From Microbacteriaceae bacterium (GTDB taxonomy: Bacteria > Actinomycetota > Actinomycetes > Actinomycetales > Microbacteriaceae): a DNA stretch of 7,916 nucleotides. Within the stretch, counting starts at the first letter, position 1. The number at the start of each line of letters is the position of its first letter. The position numbers were made by a program, and so were the translations under genes. Below, piece by piece: positions 1 to 6,221 of this stretch. The stretch spans positions 1 through 7,916 of the forward strand of contig JAODAY010000160.1 in NCBI GenBank assembly GCA_025463665.1, written 5' to 3'. The notes under the pieces were generated by a model. That model was not told the origin of the DNA. It ran no database searches and worked only from the letters and a program-made list of their open reading frames with translations.

Positions 1-692
1 ATCCACTCGTAGTAGGCGCCGAAGAACGTGGGCGCCTCCTCCCCCGGCTTGATCAGGTTGGGCGTGGTGAGATCGGGAAGCCGGCCGGATTGCACGAACC
101 GGAGCAGCCACTTCGGGTGGGGAAGCACGTTCGGCGCGAACTTCACCATGGTCTTCAGGTCGAGCGCGTCGGGGATCGAGGGGCTGCCCCAGTCACGGCC
201 GTTGGAGAACGACCAGTCGAGGGTGGCGATGAGGCCCTTCGCACCTGCCGCGCGGGCGCGGTCCATGCGCTGCACCATCTGCTCGCGCGAGCCGGTCCAG
301 TACATCTGGAAGAACGTGTTCGGGTTGGCGGCTACCACGTCTTCCACCGACCGGCTGGCGAAAGAACTCAGCCCGATGATGGTTCCGCGGTTGGCGGCGG
401 CCCGGGCAACGGCCACCTCGCCCTCGGGGTGCACCGCCTGCACGCCGGTCGGTGAAATGATCACGGGCAGCGAGATGGGAACACCCATCACGGTCGTCGA
501 CAGGTCGCGCTCGGCGTGGTGTCCGGCCACGTGCGGCGCCATGCCCAGTTCCGAGAAGGCACGAATGTTGTCGCTGATCGTTGCGCCCTTCTCCGACCCG
601 GCGAGCAGCGCCGCGTACACCGAGCTCGGCAACGTGCGCTTAGCGCGGCGCTGTGCCTCCAGTACCGTCTCGAACCACGCGTTCCTGGCCAT
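1..692 (-). CDS. mftD: MftD, FMN-dependent premycofactocin synthase (partial, C-terminus off the window)
   Basis: Only the first 230 codons are present; the family is usually about 390-400 residues, so roughly 40% is missing past the left edge. The protein belongs to the alpha-hydroxy-acid dehydrogenase (lactate/glycolate oxidase-like) FMN TIM-barrel family. Visible family features are the ISPTGVQAVHPEGE segment (79-92) after beta-1, the GLSSFAS strand (107-113) near the FMN, the FFQMYW motif (127-132) and the ATLDWSFSNGRDW segment (156-168). In mycobacteria MftD oxidatively deaminates the MftE-released heterocycle AHDP to premycofactocin, creating the redox-active alpha-keto amide. The ATG at 690-692 is preceded by an AAGGG ribosome site and lies 33 bases after the VWA gene, so it is probably co-transcribed with it. 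The His and Arg expected near the C-terminus of the catalytic site cannot be inspected. The identification rests on strong resemblance to MftD, its neighbours, and the absence of another plausible family. Confidence 0.93.
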   Translation of the reverse strand, partial: MARNAWFETVLEAQRRAKRTLPSSVYAALLAGSEKGATISDNIRAFSELGMAPHVAGHHAERDLSTTVMGVPISLPVIISPTGVQAVHPEGEVAVARAAANRGTIIGLSSFASRSVEDVVAANPNTFFQMYWTGSREQMVQRMDRARAAGAKGLIATLDWSFSNGRDWGSPSIPDALDLKTMVKFAPNVLPHPKWLLRFVQSGRLPDLTTPNLIKPGEEAPTFFGAYYEW

Positions 693-725
693 GTTTCTAC
701 CCTTTCGTCGAGCTGGTCGTGAGGA

Positions 726-1715
726 TCAGGAGCTGAACAGTCGGGATACCGCGGGTGCGACATCGCGGTATCCGTTCAGCAGGCGCAACGTGCCTCGCCC
801 GGAGCGGGCGAGGTCGCGTCCGAGGTCGACGTCGGACTCACCGCTCGTGTCGAGCAACACGTCAAGGCGCGGCAGACGAGCAGCGATGGGCCGCGGATCG
901 GGGCCGGCGTTGTGCACGCAGTCCGACAGCAGCACGACGCGGGCGTCGCGCACGGGCACGCCGGTCAACTGGCGGGCGGCGAGCTCGAGTGGAAAATTGA
1001 CATTGGTGAGCCCGCGCGCCGGCAGTCGCATCAACTGGTCTAGGAGGTCGATGGGCCGCACCGGGGATCCGAGCCGCAGAAGTATCGCGGCGTCCGACCA
1101 GAACGCGATCACGCCGAGCGCGTCACGGTGCAGCTCGGCGGCGAGCGCCCCGACCGTCGCCGCGGCCGTGCGAATTCGCTCGCCCTTCATGGAACCCGAC
1201 ACGTCTACCGCCAGAACCACCGATCGGCGGGTCTGCACCCTCTCGCGCACGAAGATGTCCTCATCGTCGGGCACCGGGTGCTCGGCGAGCATCTCGATGG
1301 TTCGGTCGAGGTCGATGTCGTCTGACCCGCCGCGGTACGGCAGGCTGGTGAGGTCGCCCGTACCCCGGCGTGCGGTCGTGTCGCGGCGGGGACGGGGAAC
1401 CGCCAGGCGCGCGGCGATCTGGCGGGCGCGAGCGCGCGCCACCGGGTCGACGGCGGCCGTGGCATCCGTCTCGGCGTCGACGAGCACGAGTTCACCGCGC
1501 TCGTCGGTGAAACCGGGAGCCACCGAGCCCGCGCGCTTCGCTCCGGCGGTGCGCGCGCGCGGGCCGCGCGCGCGCAATGCCGTGCCGCCCTTGCCCGCGG
1601 TCGCGTCGAACACCGTCGGCTGCTCGTCGAGCTGCTTCGGTGTGCGCTTCAGTGCACGGCTCGTCGACGTGCGCCGCGCCGGGGCGTCGCGGCGGATCGG
1701 CGAGTCGGCGGCCAC
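726..1715 (-). CDS. VWA-domain protein, partner of the adjacent MoxR-type ATPase
   Basis: This 329-residue protein has two parts. Residues 1-120 are rich in Arg and Ala, low in complexity and probably poorly ordered. Residues about 163-329 form a von Willebrand factor A domain with a complete metal-ion-dependent adhesion site: DVSGS (D171, S173, S175), T237 in GLTNV and D265 in LLSDC. No signal peptide or membrane segment is visible, so it should be cytoplasmic. The start is a GTG at 1713-1715, 6 bases after the ATPase stop codon, with AAGGG only 2 bases upstream; this tight junction suggests translational coupling. In pairs such as NorQ/NorD, CbbQ/CbbO and the MoxR group, the VWA protein docks the ATPase onto a target enzyme that needs metal or cofactor insertion or reactivation. 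The target here is not identifiable from the sequence. I recall AAA/VWA pairs being reported near mycofactocin loci, but cannot verify a name, so no symbol is given. Confidence 0.85.
   Translation of the reverse strand: MAADSPIRRDAPARRTSTSRALKRTPKQLDEQPTVFDATAGKGGTALRARGPRARTAGAKRAGSVAPGFTDERGELVLVDAETDATAAVDPVARARARQIAARLAVPRPRRDTTARRGTGDLTSLPYRGGSDDIDLDRTIEMLAEHPVPDDEDIFVRERVQTRRSVVLAVDVSGSMKGERIRTAAATVGALAAELHRDALGVIAFWSDAAILLRLGSPVRPIDLLDQLMRLPARGLTNVNFPLELAARQLTGVPVRDARVVLLSDCVHNAGPDPRPIAARLPRLDVLLDTSGESDVDLGRDLARSGRGTLRLLNGYRDVAPAVSRLFSS
1551..1575. repeat. Alternating GC inverted repeat inside the VWA gene
   Basis: Two 10-base GCGCGCGCGC arms surround a 5-base GGGCC centre. It encodes part of the Arg/Ala-rich linker (residues about 47-55) of the VWA protein. 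Alternating purine-pyrimidine GC runs can adopt Z-DNA or a hairpin, and they are prone to slippage. It may simply be a consequence of Ala-Arg codons in high-GC DNA. Confidence 0.6.
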
Positions 1716-1721
1716 GTCCCT

Positions 1722-2636
1722 TCAGCCCGGCGCCGCCGCGGCGGGCAGCAAAATGAAGTGGTCCTCCCAGATCTCGCGCAGGACGCGCTCCGGGCTCGTC
1801 TCGGCAGCCTCGTCCAGCTGAATCCGCCCCGAGAGCGAGACAACCATCGCGTCGTAGACGAGCTCGCGATACCTGTCGTCAAACGGATCCGCGAGCCGCC
1901 TCAGCGGCGCAAGCTGTTCTGCGATCAGCACACAGTCGATCGCGCCGCGCACGCTGCTGCCCTGTCGCACATCGGGATGAGCACGGGTGGCCCGCGTTAC
2001 CGCCACGGCGTCGATGACGAGGCGGTCGCCCAGTTCGCCGGACGCTCCTGTTCGCAACGCCGCGATTCGCTCCTCCGCCGGCCCGTCCTGGTAGTCGACG
2101 GCGAGGCGGTTGAGCCGGTCGAGCACACTCGTGGAGAGACGCGTCGTGCCCACATTGTCGTAGGGATTCATCGAGGCGATCACTCGGAAGGTGGGCAGCG
2201 CCTCGACCGTTCCGACACGCGGAATAGCGATGGAGCGATCTGCCATCGCGGTGAGCAGCGTGTTGAGCGTGTCCTCGGGGGCTCGGTTGAACTCCTCGAT
2301 GTAGAGAAACCCGCCCTGCCTCATCGCCGCCACGAGCGGACCGTCGACGAAGTTGTCTGCGTTGTAGTCCTCCCGCAGAACCCGCGCCGGGTTGTGATGC
2401 CCCACGAGCTTCGATGGTGTGAGGTCTGCGTTGCCCTCCACGAAGAGCAGGGGGATGCCCCATTCCGCGGTGATTGCTCGCAACATTGTCGTCTTGCTCG
2501 TTCCGGGAGGCCCCTCGAGAACGATGTCGCGCCCGGCCGCCACGGCCGCGAAGGTGAGCTCCAGCTCACGCTCGCGGCCGACCAGCTGGGCGGCGACTCG
2601 GTCCCGACTCGCGCCGATGTCGTCGTCGCTCTGCAC
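1722..2636 (-). CDS. MoxR-family AAA+ ATPase
   Basis: With a GTG start at 2634-2636 the protein has 304 residues. It is a single AAA+ module of the MoxR/CbbQ/NorQ type: Walker A GPPGTSKT at 42-49, Walker B FLYIEEFN at 110-117, a sensor-1 ASMNPYD at 154-160, an Arg-bearing SVLDRLNR at 170-177 and a probable sensor-2 helix near GSSVRGAID (226-234). I prefer this start over an in-frame ATG at 2690 for two reasons. GAAGGG (2643-2648) sits 6 bases upstream of the GTG, and the longer form would overlap the preceding SDR gene by 41 bases and add a Cys/Ser/Pro-rich stretch without family character. The gene lies 13 bases after the SDR stop and is followed directly by the VWA gene. MoxR ATPases with VWA partners typically remodel or activate a specific enzyme complex. 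Here a dehydrogenase of the mycofactocin system is a plausible client, which is inference. Confidence 0.92.
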   Translation of the reverse strand: MQSDDDIGASRDRVAAQLVGRERELELTFAAVAAGRDIVLEGPPGTSKTTMLRAITAEWGIPLLFVEGNADLTPSKLVGHHNPARVLREDYNADNFVDGPLVAAMRQGGFLYIEEFNRAPEDTLNTLLTAMADRSIAIPRVGTVEALPTFRVIASMNPYDNVGTTRLSTSVLDRLNRLAVDYQDGPAEERIAALRTGASGELGDRLVIDAVAVTRATRAHPDVRQGSSVRGAIDCVLIAEQLAPLRRLADPFDDRYRELVYDAMVVSLSGRIQLDEAAETSPERVLREIWEDHFILLPAAAAPG

Positions 2637-2649
2637 GTGCTGCCCTTCG

Positions 2650-3483
2650 CTACTTAGTGGTCGCGCCGGCGTCGACCGGCAGCATGACACCGGTGATGTA
2701 GCGGGCCTCGTCGGATGCCAGGAACAGGACGGCGTTGGAGATGTCCACGGGGTCGACCCAGGGTATGGGCAGCGCGTTCATCGTTTGGAACCTGGCGCCG
2801 AGATTCTCGCGGGTGCGGTCCTCCTCGGCGAGGTCGGGTGCGAACAGCTTGTAGAGCATCGCGTTCTGGATCATGTCGGTATCGACGCTCGTGGGATGCA
2901 CCGTATTGACCCTGATGCTGTCGGCCGCGAGTTCGAGCGCGAGGGTGCGCATCAATCCGACTACGCCGTGCTTCGCCGCCACATAGTGTGCGAAGTTCTC
3001 GAAGCCCTTGATTCCGGCGGTAGAGCTGGTGAGGATCATCGATCCTCCACCGTTCGCCCTGAGATGCGGGATCGTGGCCTTGGCCGTGTGCCAGACGCCC
3101 TTGAGGTTGACGTCTTGCATCTCGTCCCACTGCTCGTCGGTGAGCTCCTCGGCTCGACCCTGCGTGAAGATGCCGGCGTTGGCCGCGACAATGTCGAGCC
3201 GCCTCAGCTGCGCCACACCGTCATCCACGGCGGACTTGAGGGCGTCGAAGTCGCGCACGTCGGCCTGGCTCGCGATGATGCGACGGTCGAGCGCCTCGAT
3301 CTGCCTCACCGTCTCGGCGAGATCGTCCGGGGTCGCCATGGCGTACTCCACAGTGGGCAGTTGCTGGGCGACATCGATGGCGATGATGTCCGCGCCCTCC
3401 TGAGCGAGTCGCAACGCGTGGCTGCGACCCTGCCCGCGAGCGGCACCGGTGACGAAGGCGACCTTTCCATCGAGGCGTGCCAT
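2650..3483 (-). CDS. Mycofactocin-coupled SDR family oxidoreductase (second of tandem pair)
   Basis: A 277-residue classical-type short-chain dehydrogenase. The cofactor loop is TGAARGQG (12-19), followed directly by RSHA, which is typical of mycofactocin-associated SDRs. D37 at the end of beta-2 favours NAD over NADP. ADVRD (74-78), NAG (102-104), the catalytic Ser region SS (153-154), Y167 and K171 complete the active site. Two insertions compared with minimal SDRs lie at about 40-65 and 205-240; in this family such insertions are linked to a non-exchangeable NAD(H), so electrons leave to mycofactocin instead of by NADH release. The start codon ATG (3481-3483) shares its A with the TGA stop of the upstream SDR (TGATG), which indicates translational coupling. 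A longer frame from 3594 would lie inside the upstream gene and is rejected. The substrate is unknown, most likely an alcohol or hydroxy compound. The stop is TAG at 2650-2652. Confidence 0.94.
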   Translation of the reverse strand: MARLDGKVAFVTGAARGQGRSHALRLAQEGADIIAIDVAQQLPTVEYAMATPDDLAETVRQIEALDRRIIASQADVRDFDALKSAVDDGVAQLRRLDIVAANAGIFTQGRAEELTDEQWDEMQDVNLKGVWHTAKATIPHLRANGGGSMILTSSTAGIKGFENFAHYVAAKHGVVGLMRTLALELAADSIRVNTVHPTSVDTDMIQNAMLYKLFAPDLAEEDRTRENLGARFQTMNALPIPWVDPVDISNAVLFLASDEARYITGVMLPVDAGATTK

Positions 3484-4313
3484 CACTTCACCGCCGCACC
3501 GGCGTCGATGGGCAGGGGAACGCCCGTGATGTACCGTGACTCGTCCGAGGCGAAGAACAGCACGCCGTTGGAGATGTCCACTGCTTCGACCCACGGGATC
3601 GGCAGAGCGTTCATCATCGTCGCCGCCGCGGCGAAATCCTCTTTCGTCGGGTTCTCGAGATCGGGCCGGAAGAGTTTGTAGATGGTCTCGTTCTGCACCA
3701 TGTCGGTGTCGACGGTGGTCGGGTGCACGCTGTTCACTCGGATCATGTCGGGCGCGAGCTCGAGAGCGAGGGTGCGCATCAGCCCGACGAGGCCGTGCTT
3801 GGCCGACACATAGTGTGAGATGTTCGCGTAGGCGAACAGCCCGGCGTCGGAGCTCGTGATGATGATCGAGCCGCCCTTGTTCGCCTTGAGGTGCGGGATG
3901 GCGGCCTTGACCGTGCGCCAGACACCGGTGAGGTTGATGTCGATCATGTCAAGCCACTCCTCCTCGGGGATGTCCTCGGAGTGATGCGGGGTGCCGGCGA
4001 TCCCGGCGTTGGCCGCGACGATGTCCAGCTTTCCCAACTGGGCGACACCGTCGTCGACCGCCTTCTTGAGTTGTTCGAAGTTGCGCACGTCGGCCTTGGT
4101 GGCCACGATCCGCCGGTCGAGCGCCTCCACTTGGCGCACCGTCTCCGCCAGGTCCTCCTCCGTCGCACCTTTGTAAGGATTCGCCGCCACGTCTTCGCAA
4201 ATGTCGATCGCGATGATGTCCGCGCCCTCCTGGGCCAGCCTGATCGCGTGACTGCGCCCCTGGCCGCGGGCCGCTCCGGTAATAAAGGCCACTTTGCCTT
4301 CTAGTCTTCCCAT
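3483..4313 (-). CDS. Mycofactocin-coupled SDR family oxidoreductase (first of tandem pair)
   Basis: A 276-residue SDR, similar over its full length to the following gene (roughly two thirds identical by eye). It has the TGAARGQG cofactor loop (12-19) followed by RSHA, D37 in the IAID segment, NAG at 102-104, SS at 154-155 and the Y168/K172 pair. The family's two insertions are present, and the second (about 206-240) shares the YKLF.PDL and MMNALPIPWV blocks with its neighbour. The ATG at 4311-4313 is preceded by GGAAGG and, closer, AGGA. It lies 97 bases downstream of the mftC stop codon, the largest gap in the leftward unit. The paralogues differ most at 38-54, 105-118, around 157-165 and 218-235, the regions that usually shape substrate and cofactor-shielding loops in SDRs; different substrate ranges are therefore likely but unproven. 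Confidence 0.94.
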   Translation of the reverse strand: MGRLEGKVAFITGAARGQGRSHAIRLAQEGADIIAIDICEDVAANPYKGATEEDLAETVRQVEALDRRIVATKADVRNFEQLKKAVDDGVAQLGKLDIVAANAGIAGTPHHSEDIPEEEWLDMIDINLTGVWRTVKAAIPHLKANKGGSIIITSSDAGLFAYANISHYVSAKHGLVGLMRTLALELAPDMIRVNSVHPTTVDTDMVQNETIYKLFRPDLENPTKEDFAAAATMMNALPIPWVEAVDISNGVLFFASDESRYITGVPLPIDAGAAVK

Positions 4314-4394
4314 GGTCCTGTTCCTTCCGTCGAAATCGGGTGTTGCTTGGTGATGGCATCGACCGGCAGGGGCCGCCAGTGATGTGGTCTGCGT

Positions 4395-4407
4395 CGGCCG
4401 ATGGCCG
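4395..4407 (-). other. Short GC hairpin just after the mftC stop
   Basis: CGGCC and GGCCG form a 5-bp stem with a 3-base loop, 2 bases beyond the mftC stop codon on the coding strand. There is no run of T after it, so it is not a convincing intrinsic terminator. It could act as an mRNA end-stabilising or partial attenuation element between the biosynthetic genes and the SDR block, or be chance in GC-rich DNA. The rest of the 4314-4409 gap shows no clear promoter. Confidence 0.25.
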
Positions 4408-4409
4408 GA

Positions 4410-5657
4410 CTACGCCGTGTGGAACCCGCTGAGTGGATCTTCCGCGCAGGCGCTCACGGGCGCACGATCCGGTCGACGCATCGTGAGTGTGATCGGAACG
4501 GGCTTGTTTGTTCTGGGGCGCGGGGGCGACGTGAGATGGGAGTGGTCGCCGTCCGGCTTGGGCAGCGCATCGCCTGACCGGTCGCGCAGCGCGTCCTCGC
4601 CGAAGCCGCGCACGCACTCCGGATCCGGTCCGTCAAGCGGTAGGCCGGTGAAGAATTTGGCGGCCATGCACCCGCCGCGGCAGGAGTCGAAGAACTGACA
4701 CTTGGTGCAGGCGCCCCCGGTCTGCGGGTTCCGCAGCTCGAGAAACAGGTCGGAATGCTGCCACACCTCCCGGAAGCCGCCCGGCGAGCGCACGTTGCCG
4801 GCGAGAAAATTCTCGTGGATCGCGAACGGGCACGCATAGACGTCGCCGATCGGGTCGATGAGGCAGACCACCCGTCCGGCACCGCACAGGTTGAGCCCGG
4901 GCAGCGCGTTGCCGTAGGCGGAGAGATGGAAGAACGAGTCTCCGGTCAACACCCCCTCGCCGTGCGCCACGAGCCAGTCGTAGAGACCGCGCTGCTGCTC
5001 GGGGAGCGGATGCAGGTCGTCCCAGACGTCGGCACCACGACCCGAGGGGCGCAGCCGGGTGAGTCGCAACTGGGCACCGTACCGGTCGGCGATGGCCTTG
5101 AACTCATCGAGCTGCGACAGGTTCTGCCGCGTGCAGACAACTGAGATCTTGAAGCCCCGGTAGCCGGCGTCGGAGAGGTTCTGCATGGCGCGGATGGCCG
5201 TCGCGTATGACCCCGGACCGCGTACGGCGTCATTGACCTCGGCGGTGGCGCCGTCGAGCGAGATCTGCACATCGACGTAGGAGCTCTTCGCCAGTCGTTG
5301 AGCAATCTCCGGGGTGATTTTCACCCCGTTCGTCGAGAACTTGACTCCCACGTCGTGCGCGGTCGCGTAGTCGACGATCTCCCAGAAGTCGCTGCGCACG
5401 GTGGGCTCGCCGCCCCCGATGTTGACGTAGAACACTTGCATGCGCTGCAGTTCGTCGATCACGGCCTTGCACTCCTCCGTGCTCAGCTCGCGCGGATCGC
5501 GTCGGCCGGAGCTCGACAGGCAGTGCGAGCATGACAGGTTGCAGGCGTAGGTCAGTTCCCAGGTCAGACAGATCGGGGCGTCGAGGCCGAGCTCGAACAG
5601 GTCGACCAGTCGGGCCGCCGCGGGGGTGTCTGCGGGTTTCATGTCGAGCATTGTCAT
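4410..5657 (-). CDS. mftC: MftC, radical SAM/SPASM mycofactocin maturase
   Basis: A 415-residue radical SAM enzyme. The SAM cluster motif CxxxCxxC is at C39, C43 and C46 (CNLSCSHC), and GGGEP at 81-85 is the SAM-binding loop. The C-terminal SPASM region holds the auxiliary-cluster cysteines: C258, C265, C276, C317/C320 (CTKC), C326/C330 (CRGGC) and C348. In characterised homologues MftC first decarboxylates the MftA C-terminal Tyr and then forms a C-C bond to the adjacent Val, giving the lactam. The start ATG (5655-5657) overlaps the mftB stop as ATGA and has a strong AAGGAG site 8 bases upstream; a 95-residue upstream extension in this frame would run through mftB and is rejected. Beyond C348 is a polar, proline-rich tail of about 65 residues. 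Length and motifs match the family (about 390-410). Confidence 0.97.
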   Translation of the reverse strand: MTMLDMKPADTPAAARLVDLFELGLDAPICLTWELTYACNLSCSHCLSSSGRRDPRELSTEECKAVIDELQRMQVFYVNIGGGEPTVRSDFWEIVDYATAHDVGVKFSTNGVKITPEIAQRLAKSSYVDVQISLDGATAEVNDAVRGPGSYATAIRAMQNLSDAGYRGFKISVVCTRQNLSQLDEFKAIADRYGAQLRLTRLRPSGRGADVWDDLHPLPEQQRGLYDWLVAHGEGVLTGDSFFHLSAYGNALPGLNLCGAGRVVCLIDPIGDVYACPFAIHENFLAGNVRSPGGFREVWQHSDLFLELRNPQTGGACTKCQFFDSCRGGCMAAKFFTGLPLDGPDPECVRGFGEDALRDRSGDALPKPDGDHSHLTSPPRPRTNKPVPITLTMRRPDRAPVSACAEDPLSGFHTA

Positions 5658-5977
5658 GCGTTTCTCTCCTTCGACGGTGGTGCCTCGGCGGCCGCGGGCG
5701 GCCTCTCGATCAGCATCGACGAGCGGGCGAGTGTGCCGAGGGCTCGTTCGAACGTGGGCAGCTCGCTGTCGCTGACGCCCGCTGCGAGGCAGGCCGCTCG
5801 TGCGGTGGGCGCCTGCGCCAGTCCCCTGACCACGGTCAGGAGCGTCACATCCTTGAGAAAGGAGAGCCGGCGGGTGCCGAAGTGGTAGAGCAACGCCCCG
5901 AATGGTTCTGGGCGAACAGACACCTGGGGATGCAGGGTCCACGGCGAATCGAGATCGAGGTCGGGCATGGGAGTCAC
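5654..5977 (-). CDS. mftB: MftB, mycofactocin precursor chaperone (RRE/PqqD-like)
   Basis: A 107-residue protein with the conserved MftB block HPQVSVRPEPFGALLYHF (16-33), followed by the GTRRLSFLKD segment. MftB is a RiPP recognition element: a winged-helix PqqD-like fold that binds the MftA leader and delivers it to MftC. The C-terminal 15 or so residues are Ala/Pro-rich and overlap the mftC start by 4 bases (ATGA), a sign of coupled translation with the enzyme it serves. The start is uncertain: GTG at 5975-5977 (used here, 13 bases after the mftA stop) or ATG at 5966-5968 (104 residues). Neither has a good ribosome site, and the conserved block begins well after both, so function does not depend on the choice. 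Confidence 0.94.
   Translation of the reverse strand: MTPMPDLDLDSPWTLHPQVSVRPEPFGALLYHFGTRRLSFLKDVTLLTVVRGLAQAPTARAACLAAGVSDSELPTFERALGTLARSSMLIERPPAAAEAPPSKERNA
5664..5671 (-). promoter_or_regulatory. Ribosome binding site deciding the mftC start
   Basis: AAGGAGAG is close to the ideal Shine-Dalgarno sequence and lies inside the mftB coding end, with the AAGGAG core 8 bases before the ATG of mftC. It fixes the mftC start and rejects the longer upstream frame. It is the strongest ribosome site I see in the leftward unit. Confidence 0.8.
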
Positions 5978-5990
5978 GCTCGATCAGCGA

Positions 5991-6119
5991 CTAGTAGACG
6001 CCGCACATGCCGTCGATCGAGACCTCTTCGACAAGCGTGTCGGCCGCAATCACCGGCGCTCCGGCTGGCGAAGACGCGGCTTGGTCAGCGGGCGCAATGT
6101 GGTCTGTGGATCGGCTCAT
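5991..6119 (-). CDS. mftA: MftA, mycofactocin precursor peptide
   Basis: A 42-codon gene, short enough to be missed by automated calling. The peptide begins MSRSTDHIAP and ends IDGMCGVY, directly followed by TAG. The IDGxCGVY end is the hallmark of mycofactocin precursors: MftC modifies the terminal Val-Tyr, and that dipeptide becomes mycofactocin after MftE cleavage. The rest is a leader rich in Ala, Ser and acidic residues, with ADTLVEEVSIDG (26-37) the likely MftB recognition part. The ATG at 6117-6119 has a GAGGAG ribosome site (6127-6132) 7 bases upstream. It is the first gene of the leftward unit and is followed by mftB after 13 bases. No other start within reach gives a family-like leader. 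Confidence 0.97.
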   Translation of the reverse strand: MSRSTDHIAPADQAASSPAGAPVIAADTLVEEVSIDGMCGVY

Positions 6120-6142
6120 CGTGTAGCTCCTCGACAATCGGC

Positions 6143-6160
6143 TCCGACACCGTCGTCGGA
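6143..6160. promoter_or_regulatory. Inverted repeat, candidate MftR operator
   Basis: TCCGAC and GTCGGA form perfect 6-bp arms around a 6-base centre. The 18-bp element lies about 24 bases before the mftA start codon and within about 12 bases of the possible mftR -10. Size and symmetry suit a TetR-family dimer site, and its place between regulator and target operon is typical. Short repeats of this kind also arise by chance in GC-rich DNA, so this is a candidate only. Confidence 0.4.
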
Positions 6161-6210
6161 ATGCTTAGGACTGTAATGACACCGAGTGCCGCAAAACAAG
6201 GAGCTTGCGC

Positions 6211-6214
6211 AGGA
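6211..6214 (+). promoter_or_regulatory. Ribosome binding site deciding the mftR start
   Basis: AGGA is spaced 7 bases from the GTG at 6222. This supports that start over the GTG at 6186, which would add 12 residues lacking family character. Confidence 0.6.
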
Positions 6215-6221
6215 TCTGCTC

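Larger units (their letters stand above)
6120..6221. promoter_or_regulatory. Divergent promoter/operator region between mftA and mftR
   Basis: The only intergenic space between the two divergent units, about 102 bases. It must hold the promoter for mftA leftward and probably that for mftR rightward. On the plus strand TGTAAT (6172-6177) is a fair -10 match for mftR, but the expected -35 position (about 6149-6154) is poor. On the minus strand TTGTTT and TTACAG are 17 bases apart, a weak -35/-10 pair for mftA. The assignment of the region is by position; the individual boxes are tentative. Confidence 0.6.

Noticed and set aside
28..1821. Plus-strand open frame of 597 codons
   Set aside because: It lies antisense to mftD, the VWA gene and the end of the ATPase gene. 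Its Arg/Ser-rich translation has no recognisable domain and is typical of an antisense frame in GC-rich DNA.
2637..2690. ATG at 2690 as start of the MoxR ATPase
   Set aside because: It would overlap the preceding SDR gene by 41 bases; the GTG at 2636 has a well-placed ribosome site.
2419..3681. Plus-strand open frame of 420 codons
   Set aside because: It is antisense to the ATPase start and one SDR, both of which have clear motifs. Its own translation is not family-like.
4395..4407. Intrinsic terminator after mftC
   Set aside because: The stem is only 5 bp and there is no T-run after it, so it is listed only as a weak hairpin.
5658..5942. 95-residue N-terminal extension of mftC
   Set aside because: It reads through mftB in another frame and carries no conserved sequence; the ATG at 5657 has a strong ribosome site.
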